This document shows positions 1-5,638 of a stretch of DNA of 6,024 bases, one piece after another (positions within the stretch are counted from its first letter, which is position 1; each line of letters begins with the position of its first letter). Source of the stretch: Thermoplasmata archaeon (GTDB lineage: Archaea; Thermoplasmatota; Thermoplasmata; Thermoplasmatales; Thermoplasmataceae); the NCBI GenBank assembly GCA_021806345.1, contig JAJZXP010000075.1, positions 1 through 6,024 on the forward strand. The letters run 5' to 3'. The notes under the pieces were generated by a model that worked only from the letters and a program-made list of their open reading frames with translations, was not told the origin of the DNA and did no database searches. A program made the translations under genes and the position numbers.

Positions 1-2
1 CT

Positions 3-530
3 GTTCTTTTTGGAACAGATTCCTTTGGTGGAGGATTCATAAACACATCCATGCTTTCGCTCTGGTTTCTTGCAATTTATTCACTCAAAATTGGTGAAAC
101 AGGATTTATTTTTGTTATTGTCAACCTGCTGACAATGTTGTCAGTGCTTATATCCGGCAGGTTATCTACACGGATTGGACTTATAAGGACAATGGTATCA
201 ACGCACCTGATCAGCAATGCCTTTCTGATAATGATGTCTTTTGTTCATATACTCTTCCTGAGTGAAATATTTCTTTTTCTTAGACAGACAACCAGTCAGA
301 TGGATGTCCCTGCAAGGGATAGTTTCATAAACACAATTATTGAACCGGACAGCAGGATGTACACCAACTCCAGATTTCTGGCGGCAAGAAATCTTTCCAA
401 CGTACCATCACCTGCTATTGGAGGGCTGTTAATTGACTTCTACCCGCTGGTCCTGCCTGCTGTGGCAGGAGCCATCAAGAGTGCGTATGACGTTGCACTG
501 TATGCTGGTTTCAGGAAATATAAAGTATAA
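3..530 (+). CDS. MFS transporter, C-terminal half (5' end outside window)
   Basis: This is the last 175 codons of a membrane transporter of the major facilitator superfamily. The frame is open through the left edge, so the ATG at 51 is internal. The visible part begins in a GTDSFGGGF segment, typical of the start of TM7 in one MFS subgroup. Hydrophobic stretches follow that fit TM7-TM12. A basic loop, RLSTRIG, after TM8 resembles the repeated MFS motif A, and TM10 ends in RQTTSQMDVPARDS, a conserved segment of this subgroup. The protein presumably sits in the cytoplasmic membrane and moves a small solute by secondary transport; the substrate cannot be read from the sequence. The TAA stop lies two bases from the stop of the convergent transaldolase gene. 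The fold is confident, the specificity unknown. Confidence 0.85.
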   Translation, partial: VLFGTDSFGGGFINTSMLSLWFLAIYSLKIGETGFIFVIVNLLTMLSVLISGRLSTRIGLIRTMVSTHLISNAFLIMMSFVHILFLSEIFLFLRQTTSQMDVPARDSFINTIIEPDSRMYTNSRFLAARNLSNVPSPAIGGLLIDFYPLVLPAVAGAIKSAYDVALYAGFRKYKV

Positions 531-532
531 AA

Positions 533-1198
533 TTATAGAGGGAAACCGCCGTCTGGGAAAATTTTCTTCCAGTCATCCATGAATTTCAGCAGTCCCTCAT
601 CTGTTTTGGGATGCTGAGGCAGCTTCTTTAGAACCTCGAATGGCATTGTCACAACATCCGCTCCTATCAGTGCGGATCTGACTACATGTATGGGGTTCCT
701 GATCGATGCGACGAGTATTTTTGTGCTGATGTCATAATTTGTAAAAATTGTCTTAATCTGTTCAATAAGGTACATTCCGTCCTCACCGATGTCGTCCAGG
801 CGTCCGACAAACGGAGAGACGTAGCTTGCACCGCTCTTCGCGGCGAAAAGAGCCTGGATTGGACTGAATATCAAAGTGCAGTTTACTGGTATCTTTCTTT
901 CCCTGAGCTTCTTTATCGTTTTGAGGCCTTCAAGGGTCATTGGAATTTTTACCACAGCGTTGTCCCCAAGTGAGGCAATCTTCTCCGCCTGCTTCATCAT
1001 ACCCTCGTGATCTTCGGCAACCACCTCAATACTGACTGGGCCTGGTGTGATTTTCAATATGCTCCTCACAACTGCCGGAAAATCTTTCACTTTTTCTTTT
1101 CCCATTAATGATGGATTCGTAGTTACTCCGTCCACTAAACCCCAATCCACTCCCTGCCTAATCTCCTCTATATTTGCCGTATCAAGAAATATTTGCAT
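533..1198 (-). CDS. tal: Transaldolase, short (MipB/TalC-like) family
   Basis: A 221-aa cytoplasmic TIM-barrel class I aldolase that transfers dihydroxyacetone units between sugar phosphates in the non-oxidative pentose phosphate pathway. Visible motifs are FLDTAN (4-9), TTNPSL (26-31), the Schiff-base lysine K84 in VVKIPMT, and [11 protein letters not shown] (128-138). Two positions separate transaldolase from the related fructose-6-phosphate aldolase (FSA). E58 stands where E. coli FSA has Gln59, and F130 where FSA has Tyr131; both are the transaldolase state. The open frame extends 37 codons upstream, but family members begin with M-x-IFLDTA, and a strong GGAGGAG lies seven bases before this ATG, so 1198 is the start. 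It is the last gene of the tktN-tktC-tal operon. Its first 17 bases overlap the end of tktC, suggesting translational coupling. Length is normal for the family. Confidence 0.93.
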   Translation of the reverse strand: MQIFLDTANIEEIRQGVDWGLVDGVTTNPSLMGKEKVKDFPAVVRSILKITPGPVSIEVVAEDHEGMMKQAEKIASLGDNAVVKIPMTLEGLKTIKKLRERKIPVNCTLIFSPIQALFAAKSGASYVSPFVGRLDDIGEDGMYLIEQIKTIFTNYDISTKILVASIRNPIHVVRSALIGADVVTMPFEVLKKLPQHPKTDEGLLKFMDDWKKIFPDGGFPL

Positions 1199-2138
1199 TT
1201 TTCTTCTCCTCCCTGAATATACTTTCAGAAGCGTGAACAATATTCGATACACCCATGTGAAAATAATCAAACAGTTCCCAAGCACTGCCCGACTTCCCGA
1301 ATGTATCATTCATACCTATCCTGTGAACATAGACGGGATACTCCTGGGTAACGACCTCTGCTACCCTGCTCCCAAGACCATTATAAATTGAATGTTCTTC
1401 TGCAGTTATGATATGACCTGTCTCCCTGGCTGCTTTTATAATCGCGTCCCGATCTATTGGTTTTACAGATGACATGTTAATCACCCTTGCATCAATCCCC
1501 TTTGTCTTTAATTCCATTGCAGCCTGAAGAGAAAAGCTGACCATAGCCCCATTGGCAATTATTGCGACATCGTTGCCATCTCTCATGGTTGTAGCCTTTC
1601 CTAGGATAAAATTATAATCCCCATCGTTCAGAACGGGAAATTTTTCTCTTGTCAGTCTCGTATAAGACGGTGTTCTAACATTTTCATAAAGGTAATTGAT
1701 GACGCTCCGCGTCTCGATCGAATCAACGGGTACGATCACTTTCATATTAGGCAGGCCGGACATTATGCCAACATCCTCCACGATCTGGTGAGTAGCCCCG
1801 TCCTCGCCCACCGTTATTCCTGCGTGTGTGACCACAAACTTAACATTGATGTTGTTGTAACAAATCGACTGTCTTATTTGTTCATACGTCCTTGAAAGAA
1901 ATACCGCAAAAGTTGAGGCAAACACCTTTTTTCCAGAGAGTGCGAGACCGGCTGCTGTCAACACCATTGACTGTTCCGAAATTCCCATATTGAAAAATCG
2001 ATCAGGGAACCTCTTCCCGAAAATTGCAGTCTTTGTCGAGCTCGAAAGATCTGCATCAAGAACTACTACGTCCCTGTCAGTTTCGCCCAAACGAGCCAGC
2101 TCGTCACCGTATGCCTCTCTAAGACTTTCAGACTTCAT
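1182..2138 (-). CDS. Transketolase, C-terminal subunit
   Basis: This is the Pyr-domain plus C-terminal-domain half of a split transketolase, a thiamine-diphosphate enzyme moving 2-carbon ketol units between sugar phosphates. It works with the N-terminal subunit encoded just upstream. From the ATG (318 aa), [11 protein letters not shown] is at 27-37. MGISEQ at 51-56 contains E55, the glutamate that activates the thiamine aminopyrimidine ring. [14 protein letters not shown] follows at 105-118, and a transketolase C-terminal domain from about residue 185 includes [16 protein letters not shown]. The ATG lies one base after the TGA of tktN. An in-frame GTG at 2150, preceded by AAGGAG at four bases, is an alternative start adding four residues. 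I prefer the ATG because GTGA could pair with 16S rRNA eight bases before it and because SLREAYG is the usual family beginning. Its last 17 bases overlap transaldolase. Confidence 0.93.
   Translation of the reverse strand: MKSESLREAYGDELARLGETDRDVVVLDADLSSSTKTAIFGKRFPDRFFNMGISEQSMVLTAAGLALSGKKVFASTFAVFLSRTYEQIRQSICYNNINVKFVVTHAGITVGEDGATHQIVEDVGIMSGLPNMKVIVPVDSIETRSVINYLYENVRTPSYTRLTREKFPVLNDGDYNFILGKATTMRDGNDVAIIANGAMVSFSLQAAMELKTKGIDARVINMSSVKPIDRDAIIKAARETGHIITAEEHSIYNGLGSRVAEVVTQEYPVYVHRIGMNDTFGKSGSAWELFDYFHMGVSNIVHASESIFREEKKNANIS
1206..1213 (-). promoter_or_regulatory. Shine-Dalgarno site deciding the transaldolase start
   Basis: On the minus strand this reads GGGAGGAG, seven bases before the ATG at 1198. 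It is a near-perfect complement of the archaeal 16S rRNA 3' end. It lies inside the last codons of tktC, so a terminating tktC ribosome passes over it. It rejects the upstream start that would add 37 residues with no family counterpart. Confidence 0.85.
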
Positions 2139-2139
2139 T

Positions 2140-2970
2140 TCAGTTCTCACGTATCTCCTTAAGCGCCTTTAAATACAGATCTTCTGATTCTGGTGGACTG
2201 CCATGATATTTGGGATTATTTTCCATATAACTGACTCCCTTGCCTTTAACAGTTCTGGCAATAATCAAGGTTGGATATTCTTTCGATTTCTTGGCTTTCT
2301 CGATTGCCGAAATGATTTCATCATAATTATGTCCGTCAATTTCAAGCACATTCCATCCGAAACTTTCAACTTTGTTCTTAATTTCCATCATCGGCATGAT
2401 GTCCTCGGTAAATCCATCCAGCTGGATCATGTTTCTGTCCAGGATAACGATAAGGTTGTTAAGCCTGTATTTATAACCTGCCATAAACGATTCCCAGATA
2501 CTACCTTCCTCAATTTCCCCGTCGCCAATTACAACATAGATCCAGTTCTTCTTGTCATCAAGTTTTGACGCAAGTGCCATGCCAACTCCCACACCCATTC
2601 CCTGTCCCAGAGATCCTGTGGATGCCTCCACGCCTGGAACCCCATAATGGACATGCCCTTCAAGTTTGGACGAAATCTTCCTGAAACCTGTGAGTAAGTC
2701 TTCAGGGAAGTACCCCTTCAAGGACAATATTGAGTACAAAGCTGGAGATGCATGACCCTTACTAAGAACAAACAAATCTCTTCCCGGGTCACTTGGATTT
2801 ACAGGGTCAACATGCATTTCCCTGAAATAAAGAACCGTGAGGACATCAATTATACTTAGAGATCCTCCAGGATGGCCACTCTTTGCCCCATAAACCATTT
2901 CTATGATATGCAACCTCGCCTTCTTTGAAATCTCTCTAAGCTCGTCCACAGATAACGCGACATTGTTCAA
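2140..2970 (-). CDS. Transketolase, N-terminal (thiamine diphosphate-binding) subunit
   Basis: A 276-aa PP domain of split transketolase. It binds the diphosphate of thiamine diphosphate through a metal and forms the active site with the C-terminal subunit. Motifs in order are SGHPGGSLS (31-39), KGHASPALY (71-79), STGSLGQG (117-124), the GDGE motif (149-152) that with N180 (LDRN) makes the metal and diphosphate site, and KGKGVSYMENNPKYHG (242-257) with the conserved His256. All the expected residues are present and the length is normal. The start is TTG at 2970, with GGTG eight bases upstream. No in-frame ATG is near, though a GTG at 2949 would remove seven residues, and neither choice touches the catalytic domain. 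It is the first gene of the operon, so it sits behind the promoter of the divergent region. Confidence 0.93.
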   Translation of the reverse strand: MNNVALSVDELREISKKARLHIIEMVYGAKSGHPGGSLSIIDVLTVLYFREMHVDPVNPSDPGRDLFVLSKGHASPALYSILSLKGYFPEDLLTGFRKISSKLEGHVHYGVPGVEASTGSLGQGMGVGVGMALASKLDDKKNWIYVVIGDGEIEEGSIWESFMAGYKYRLNNLIVILDRNMIQLDGFTEDIMPMMEIKNKVESFGWNVLEIDGHNYDEIISAIEKAKKSKEYPTLIIARTVKGKGVSYMENNPKYHGSPPESEDLYLKALKEIREN

Positions 2971-3031
2971 TATACATACACCTTTTGATTGCAGTTGAAA
3001 ATACGATGGAAAATGCCAAATCTCTCGGTCA

Positions 3032-3045
3032 CAGTTGGTGATTTA
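3032..3045 (+). repeat. 14-bp repeat CAGTTRGTGATTTA, copy 1
   Basis: Reads CAGTTGGTGATTTA and matches copy 2 (3166-3179) at 13 of 14 positions in the same orientation. It sits where transcription of the transketolase operon would begin if the TATA-like box at 3053-3060 is used. A shared regulator site for the divergent units is possible but unproven. Confidence 0.4.
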
Positions 3046-3052
3046 GTATTAG

Positions 3053-3060
3053 ATTAAAAA
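3053..3060 (-). promoter_or_regulatory. Possible TATA box for the transketolase operon
   Basis: The minus strand reads TTTTTAAT, preceded by an A-rich run (AAAAAAAGC) that could act as a BRE. A start about 26 bases downstream would give a leader of roughly 60 bases ahead of the TTG of tktN. No better box was seen nearer, but such A/T-rich matches are common, so confidence is low. Confidence 0.3.
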
Positions 3061-3077
3061 GCTTTTTTTACTTCGGG

Positions 3078-3106
3078 ACATAATTTCACCTAAGTCTACA
3101 TAATTT
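3078..3106. repeat. Direct repeat ACATAATTT, 20-bp period
   Basis: ACATAATTT occurs at 3078-3086 and again at 3098-3106, exactly 20 bases apart, about two helical turns, so both copies would face the same side of the DNA. They lie 18 to 53 bases upstream of the TATA-like box proposed for the transketolase operon, a plausible activator position. The function is inferred from spacing only. Confidence 0.4.
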
Positions 3107-3156
3107 ACTTGTGAAACACTAAAAATGAACAACTAACACTGAATACTGAAACAAAG

Positions 3157-3164
3157 TTTTATTT
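3157..3164 (+). promoter_or_regulatory. TATA-like box about 27 bases before the ATG at 3187
   Basis: Reads TTTTATTT, preceded by GAAACAAAG, which could serve as a purine-rich BRE. Its centre is about 27 bases before the ATG at 3187, the distance at which an archaeal promoter yields a leaderless or nearly leaderless mRNA. Leaderless transcripts are common in Thermoplasmatales. Confidence 0.4.
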
Positions 3165-3165
3165 G

Positions 3166-3179
3166 CAGTTAGTGATTTA
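3166..3179 (+). repeat. 14-bp repeat CAGTTRGTGATTTA, copy 2
   Basis: Reads CAGTTAGTGATTTA. It begins two bases after the TATA-like box at 3157-3164 and ends seven bases before the ATG at 3187. A protein bound here would block initiation of the rightward unit. The GTGAT inside it could instead be a weak Shine-Dalgarno site nine bases before that ATG. Confidence 0.4.
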
Positions 3180-3186
3180 TTTTGTT

Positions 3187-3297
3187 ATGGAGAGCCTTAC
3201 TGAATGCTTGAATATGCCTTCAAAATATGCAGATTTAAGTATTTATAAGAAAATAGAAAATTTAATAGACACTTCTAAGATGAGGTGTTACCTATGA
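3187..3297 (+). CDS. Possible 36-aa leader peptide coupled to the zinc-knuckle gene
   Basis: ATG at 3187 opens 36 codons, beginning MESLTECLNMPSKYADLSIY and ending KMRCYL, then TGA. The stop shares an ATGA with the start of the next gene at 3294, the usual signature of translational coupling. A TATA-like box centred about 27 bases upstream would make it the first codon of a leaderless mRNA. I recognise no domain. It is hydrophilic with two cysteines. It may be a small protein, a regulatory leader whose translation opens the downstream start, or a chance frame in A/T-rich DNA. Against it, a second TATA-like box lies inside it and could drive the next gene alone. Confidence 0.4.
   Translation: MESLTECLNMPSKYADLSIYKKIENLIDTSKMRCYL
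3242..3249 (+). promoter_or_regulatory. TATA-like box for the zinc-knuckle gene
   Basis: Reads TTTATAAG, the best match to an archaeal TATA box in the region. Initiation about 26 bases downstream, near 3272, would give a leader of roughly 22 bases that contains the Shine-Dalgarno site at 3282-3287. It lies inside the possible leader ORF and competes with the promoter before 3187. Confidence 0.45.
3282..3287 (+). promoter_or_regulatory. Shine-Dalgarno site deciding the start at 3294
   Basis: Reads GAGGTG, six bases before the ATG at 3294. The in-frame GTG at 3285 is part of this site and has no ribosome-binding sequence of its own, so the start at 3294 is preferred. Confidence 0.75.
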
Positions 3298-4196
3298 CTA
3301 AGTGTCCGATTTGCGCAATGACTTTTCCTAAATCAGATTACGATGGCCTTGCGAAACACATTGTTCAGATGAAGGAAAAAAATGATCCGTTTCATTCCGG
3401 TTGGCTTAGGGACTATGTTCCCATGGACAACTACGATGTACCGGATTTTGTACCCAAACTTAAGGCATTTTACAACCTGACTGGCACCACGCTGTCTGAC
3501 TGGATGTTTAAGGTTTTCATAAACAAATTTTACGGAGTGAAACCTCACCCATTTGTTGAAACGATGCAGAGGCCCAAGAAATCAATATTTCTTGGATTTG
3601 GTGTGGAATACTACTTCTTCTTAAAGGAGAAGATAAGAACCTTATCCTACGTGATTGCTAAAACCGATAAAGAAGATGTACAAAAATTCGAGGCTAAAAT
3701 ACTCCTCCCTGAACTCTTGAACGATGGAACAAGCGGAAAATCCAGGACTACTCTTTTGTTAAAAATGTGTGACAGCCTAGGTGTGAACAAGGATGCACTG
3801 GTTTCATCTGCACCATTGCCTCCAACCATTCATTCGATAAAGCTATGGAACAGCATAGCAGAGACAGAAAACTGGGTTGAGGTCATGGCATCTATCAATC
3901 CACTGGATATTCTATACAGCTCTGCTGTGAAAAAGAAAGGAGCAAAATTATTTTTCTATGGCGACTCTGTTATGGAAAACGAATGGATCCCAGAGACTGT
4001 GAAAGAATTCCTTGCTTATCTTTCAGATCCTGCTAACGACTACGCCGAAGCTGGTCTAAAGCTTCTTGAACAGTATGCAAAGGAGATTGATGATGTGGAA
4101 GGCGTCCAGTCTACATTTGTCAGGTCGATAGATGCTCTTGACAGACACCTGATAGCGAGAGTGACCAGGGCTAAACAGTATGAGAGCAAGTCTTGA
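3294..4196 (+). CDS. Zinc-knuckle protein with TENA/PqqC-like (heme-oxygenase-like) body
   Basis: A 300-aa soluble protein of unknown function. Residues 1-40 carry a C2H2-like knuckle: C4 and C7 in CPIC, then H22 and H34 in DPFHSGWL, likely a zinc site. From about residue 55 the protein is mainly helical. HPFVETM (85-91), an aromatic-rich helix (GVEYYFFLKEKI), a helix ending LLPELL (137-142), and LGVNKDALVSSAPLPPT (162-178) follow the order seen in TENA/PqqC-type heme-oxygenase-like proteins, so that fold is my best guess. The usual second-half metal ligands are not convincing. The closing segment FVRSIDALDRHL lacks the normal H-x3-D-x2-H spacing, so an active diiron centre is doubtful. The ATG follows GAGGTG by six bases. 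It leads a small rightward cluster with the 85-aa orphan 28 bases downstream. The gene is secure, the fold moderately likely, the function unknown. Confidence 0.8.
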   Translation: MTKCPICAMTFPKSDYDGLAKHIVQMKEKNDPFHSGWLRDYVPMDNYDVPDFVPKLKAFYNLTGTTLSDWMFKVFINKFYGVKPHPFVETMQRPKKSIFLGFGVEYYFFLKEKIRTLSYVIAKTDKEDVQKFEAKILLPELLNDGTSGKSRTTLLLKMCDSLGVNKDALVSSAPLPPTIHSIKLWNSIAETENWVEVMASINPLDILYSSAVKKKGAKLFFYGDSVMENEWIPETVKEFLAYLSDPANDYAEAGLKLLEQYAKEIDDVEGVQSTFVRSIDALDRHLIARVTRAKQYESKS

Positions 4197-4224
4197 AAGC
4201 ATTCTTATTTGAGGTAAGAACAAA

Positions 4225-4482
4225 ATGGAAGACCTGATCAAGAAGTCACTATATATCAAAGAAGAGAACGTTACTCTTGAGTTGATCTACAGATTAAATT
4301 TTGATGCGGAAAAGAGTTGTGGTTCTCTGAAGATATTTAGTGGTCCACTATTAGAGGGTGAGGAGAATTATGAGATATATATGGAGCTTCTTGACTGTGG
4401 TATATCCAAGGAAGATTTGGATGTCGTAATGACGAAAACCATGGATCAAATTAAAAGTGGAAAACTTGATGTCAAGCTCTAG
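4225..4482 (+). CDS. Small acidic hypothetical protein
   Basis: An 85-aa protein that I do not recognise. It begins MEDLIKKSLYIKEENVTLEL, is acidic with no membrane segment or signal peptide, and has two cysteines (C32 and C58). Alternating hydrophobic stretches near 16-24 and 34-38 suggest beta strands, and 60-80 (SKEDLDVVMTKTMDQIKSGK) looks like an amphipathic helix. GAGGT lies nine bases before the ATG. It starts 28 bases after the zinc-knuckle gene on the same strand with no promoter visible between, so the two are probably co-transcribed and may work together. Good ribosome binding and protein-like composition argue that it is real. Confidence 0.65.
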   Translation: MEDLIKKSLYIKEENVTLELIYRLNFDAEKSCGSLKIFSGPLLEGEENYEIYMELLDCGISKEDLDVVMTKTMDQIKSGKLDVKL

Positions 4483-4500
4483 TTAAACTTCTTAATTATT

Positions 4501-4540
4501 TGCGACCTTATTCTTTTTCTAGGTCAAAATTTTTGAAATA
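4501..4540. terminator. Candidate bidirectional terminator between convergent genes
   Basis: The spacer between the stop of the 85-aa gene and the stop of riboflavin kinase contains TTATTCTTTTTCT (4508-4520), flanked by a 5-bp inverted repeat GACCT/AGGTC (4504-4508 and 4521-4525). A nearly palindromic TCAAAATTTTTGA (4524-4536) follows. Archaeal termination favours T-rich stretches, present here for the rightward unit; the palindrome provides shorter T runs on both strands. The hairpin is weak. Confidence 0.4.
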
Positions 4541-4593
4541 GGATTTGCATTTCATTCTAACCTAATATGCAATAGAACACAAATGTCCGACGA

Positions 4594-5262
4594 TTATTTC
4601 ATGTAAACTTTTACAGTCACAGTATCGCCATCCTTTAGAGCCAGTTTCTCTCGAAGATAGTATTCAGAGATTAATTCCATTGTGTCTGTATGGATGGTCC
4701 TCTCCGGCATTAAAACGGCACAGTCCACACCGTTAATTTTACACTTAAACGCTTTTACTGGCCCAAAAGACCTGTCTTCAGTAGTGAAGCCGTCAATATG
4801 AATTCCCGGACTGTTTTTTAACATCCCCAGATGCACGTCCTCGTTAGATTGCACCTTCACATTAAGAGTTCCAAGAAATGGAATGAACTTTAGCTTCTCC
4901 TGAAACTGGATAATGTAAAACTTCCTAGATATATAGTATCGCCCCTCTCCGAGACCGCTTGTTACAACCCCTCTTATCTCAATGGTGTCTTCAGGATTCA
5001 GAATTCCCATCAAGTCATTGAGTTCCGTGATCAGCAGATCCATTCCCTTTTCAGTCAGTTTAACTCTCTGTTTCCTGTTTTCCATCACTCGCGAGATTAA
5101 TTCATCGTTTCCCAAACCAATTAGAACCCTGGAGGCAGACTGTTGGCTTATCCCCAAGTTTCTGGCAAGTTTCATGCTGCTTATTACCGCACTGCTGGAA
5201 TTGCCACAAAGCTTTTTGATTTCCTTGAGAGCCTCGAACTCGATTCTACTTAAAGAAGTCAT
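4594..5262 (-). CDS. ribK: CTP-dependent riboflavin kinase with N-terminal winged helix
   Basis: A 222-aa cytoplasmic enzyme that phosphorylates riboflavin to FMN, using CTP in this archaeal family. Residues 1-85 form a MarR-like winged helix: SMKLARNLGISQQSASRVLIGL is the helix-turn-helix and RKQRVKLTEKG the wing. The kinase barrel follows, with GVVTSGLGEGRYYIS (98-112), PFLGTLNVKV (128-137) and PERTIHTDTMELISEYYLREKL (186-207), then GDTVTV. In the Methanocaldococcus enzyme the Thr and Asn of GTLN bind the metal; both are kept (T132, N134). Leucine replaces the usual proline just before GTLN. The length fits the HTH-fused Thermoplasma type. A GTG at 5271 belongs to the Shine-Dalgarno site AGGGTG, six bases before the ATG at 5262, so the ATG is the start. 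It is the last gene of the aIF2-beta/PIN/ribK operon. The winged helix may let it sense or regulate flavin genes, which is inference. Confidence 0.92.
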   Translation of the reverse strand: MTSLSRIEFEALKEIKKLCGNSSSAVISSMKLARNLGISQQSASRVLIGLGNDELISRVMENRKQRVKLTEKGMDLLITELNDLMGILNPEDTIEIRGVVTSGLGEGRYYISRKFYIIQFQEKLKFIPFLGTLNVKVQSNEDVHLGMLKNSPGIHIDGFTTEDRSFGPVKAFKCKINGVDCAVLMPERTIHTDTMELISEYYLREKLALKDGDTVTVKVYMK

Positions 5263-5268
5263 TTGATA

Positions 5269-5274
5269 CACCCT
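5269..5274 (-). promoter_or_regulatory. Shine-Dalgarno site deciding the ribK start
   Basis: The minus strand reads AGGGTG, six bases before the ATG at 5262. It overlaps the TAG stop of the PIN gene, so the ribosome ending PIN translation is already on the ribK initiation site. The GTG within it is therefore unlikely to be a start codon. Confidence 0.7.
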
Positions 5275-5638
5275 ATGCTGGTACTATATTCCCGTTAGTC
5301 CTTACGGAATATACTCCTATGCCTAAATTCTTAAGTCTCTTTTTAAGCTCCTTGTCGTTTGTAAGTACAAATGATCCCAATTCCTTAGCCGTTTGAATAA
5401 TAGCCTCATCCCCTCTGTTTGATGTCGCATATTGCTTCATAACACTTGCTATACCAAGTGCCGTTTTGAATGTTTCAGAAGTGGGTGATCTCGAAACCAA
5501 ATTTTTCAATTCTTCAACCACCGATGTTGGAACCAATATCTCATTTATCTGATTTCCAATAGTCTTCAAATTGTCAACTCTTTTCTTCTCAACAAGATAT
5601 ATTATAGCATTTGTATCAACAATTAATCGATGAATCAT
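5273..5638 (-). CDS. PIN-domain protein, probable ribonuclease
   Basis: A 121-aa single-domain protein of the PIN nuclease superfamily, a metal-dependent fold that cuts RNA. The acidic residues expected for the active site are visible: D8 in IVDTNAIIYL, E42 or E43 in VPTSVVEELKNL, D77 in GDEAI, and D95 in LTNDKELKKRL. No antitoxin-like gene is adjacent. It sits instead between aIF2-beta and riboflavin kinase, in line with the conserved archaeal chromosomal PIN proteins (VapC9/Fcf1-like) that travel with translation genes. A role in rRNA or mRNA processing is therefore more likely than toxin activity; this is inference. The ATG overlaps the TAA of aIF2-beta by one base (TAATG), with AAAGGA six bases upstream, so translation is probably coupled. 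Confidence 0.87.
   Translation of the reverse strand: MIHRLIVDTNAIIYLVEKKRVDNLKTIGNQINEILVPTSVVEELKNLVSRSPTSETFKTALGIASVMKQYATSNRGDEAIIQTAKELGSFVLTNDKELKKRLKNLGIGVYSVRTNGNIVPA

Larger units (their letters stand above)
2971..3186. other. Divergent intergenic regulatory region
   Basis: This A/T-rich DNA lies between the leftward transketolase operon and the rightward zinc-knuckle cluster. I see no RNA gene and no convincing ORF within these bases. It contains TATA-like boxes for both directions, a perfect 12-bp palindrome AAAAAGCTTTTT at 3056-3067, a 9-bp direct repeat with 20-bp period, and two copies of a 14-bp element. These are listed separately. Control of both transcription units from here is inferred from position. 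Confidence 0.6.

Noticed and set aside
1199..1309. 37-residue N-terminal extension of transaldolase
   Set aside because: It lies inside tktC, has no family counterpart, and a strong Shine-Dalgarno points to the start at 1198.
686..1391. Rightward open frames of 95 aa (686-973) and 114 aa (1047-1391)
   Set aside because: They lie antisense to transaldolase and tktC, which match known families over their full lengths. The frames show no recognisable domain or ribosome-binding site.
2203..2568. Rightward 121-aa frame opposite the transketolase N subunit
   Set aside because: Shadow of a well-conserved coding region; its composition reflects the complementary strand of the GDGE region.
3056..3067. 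AAAAAGCTTTTT palindrome as an intrinsic terminator
   Set aside because: It sits between divergent genes where no transcript should end, and the stem has no loop or G/C core. It is more likely part of a promoter.
2971..3186. tRNA, small RNA gene or riboswitch in the divergent spacer
   Set aside because: No cloverleaf, conserved T-loop or extended stem was found by eye; the DNA is A/T-rich with only short repeats.
5273..5638. VapBC toxin-antitoxin system
   Set aside because: Only the PIN protein is present. Its neighbours are housekeeping genes and no small DNA-binding antitoxin frame precedes it.
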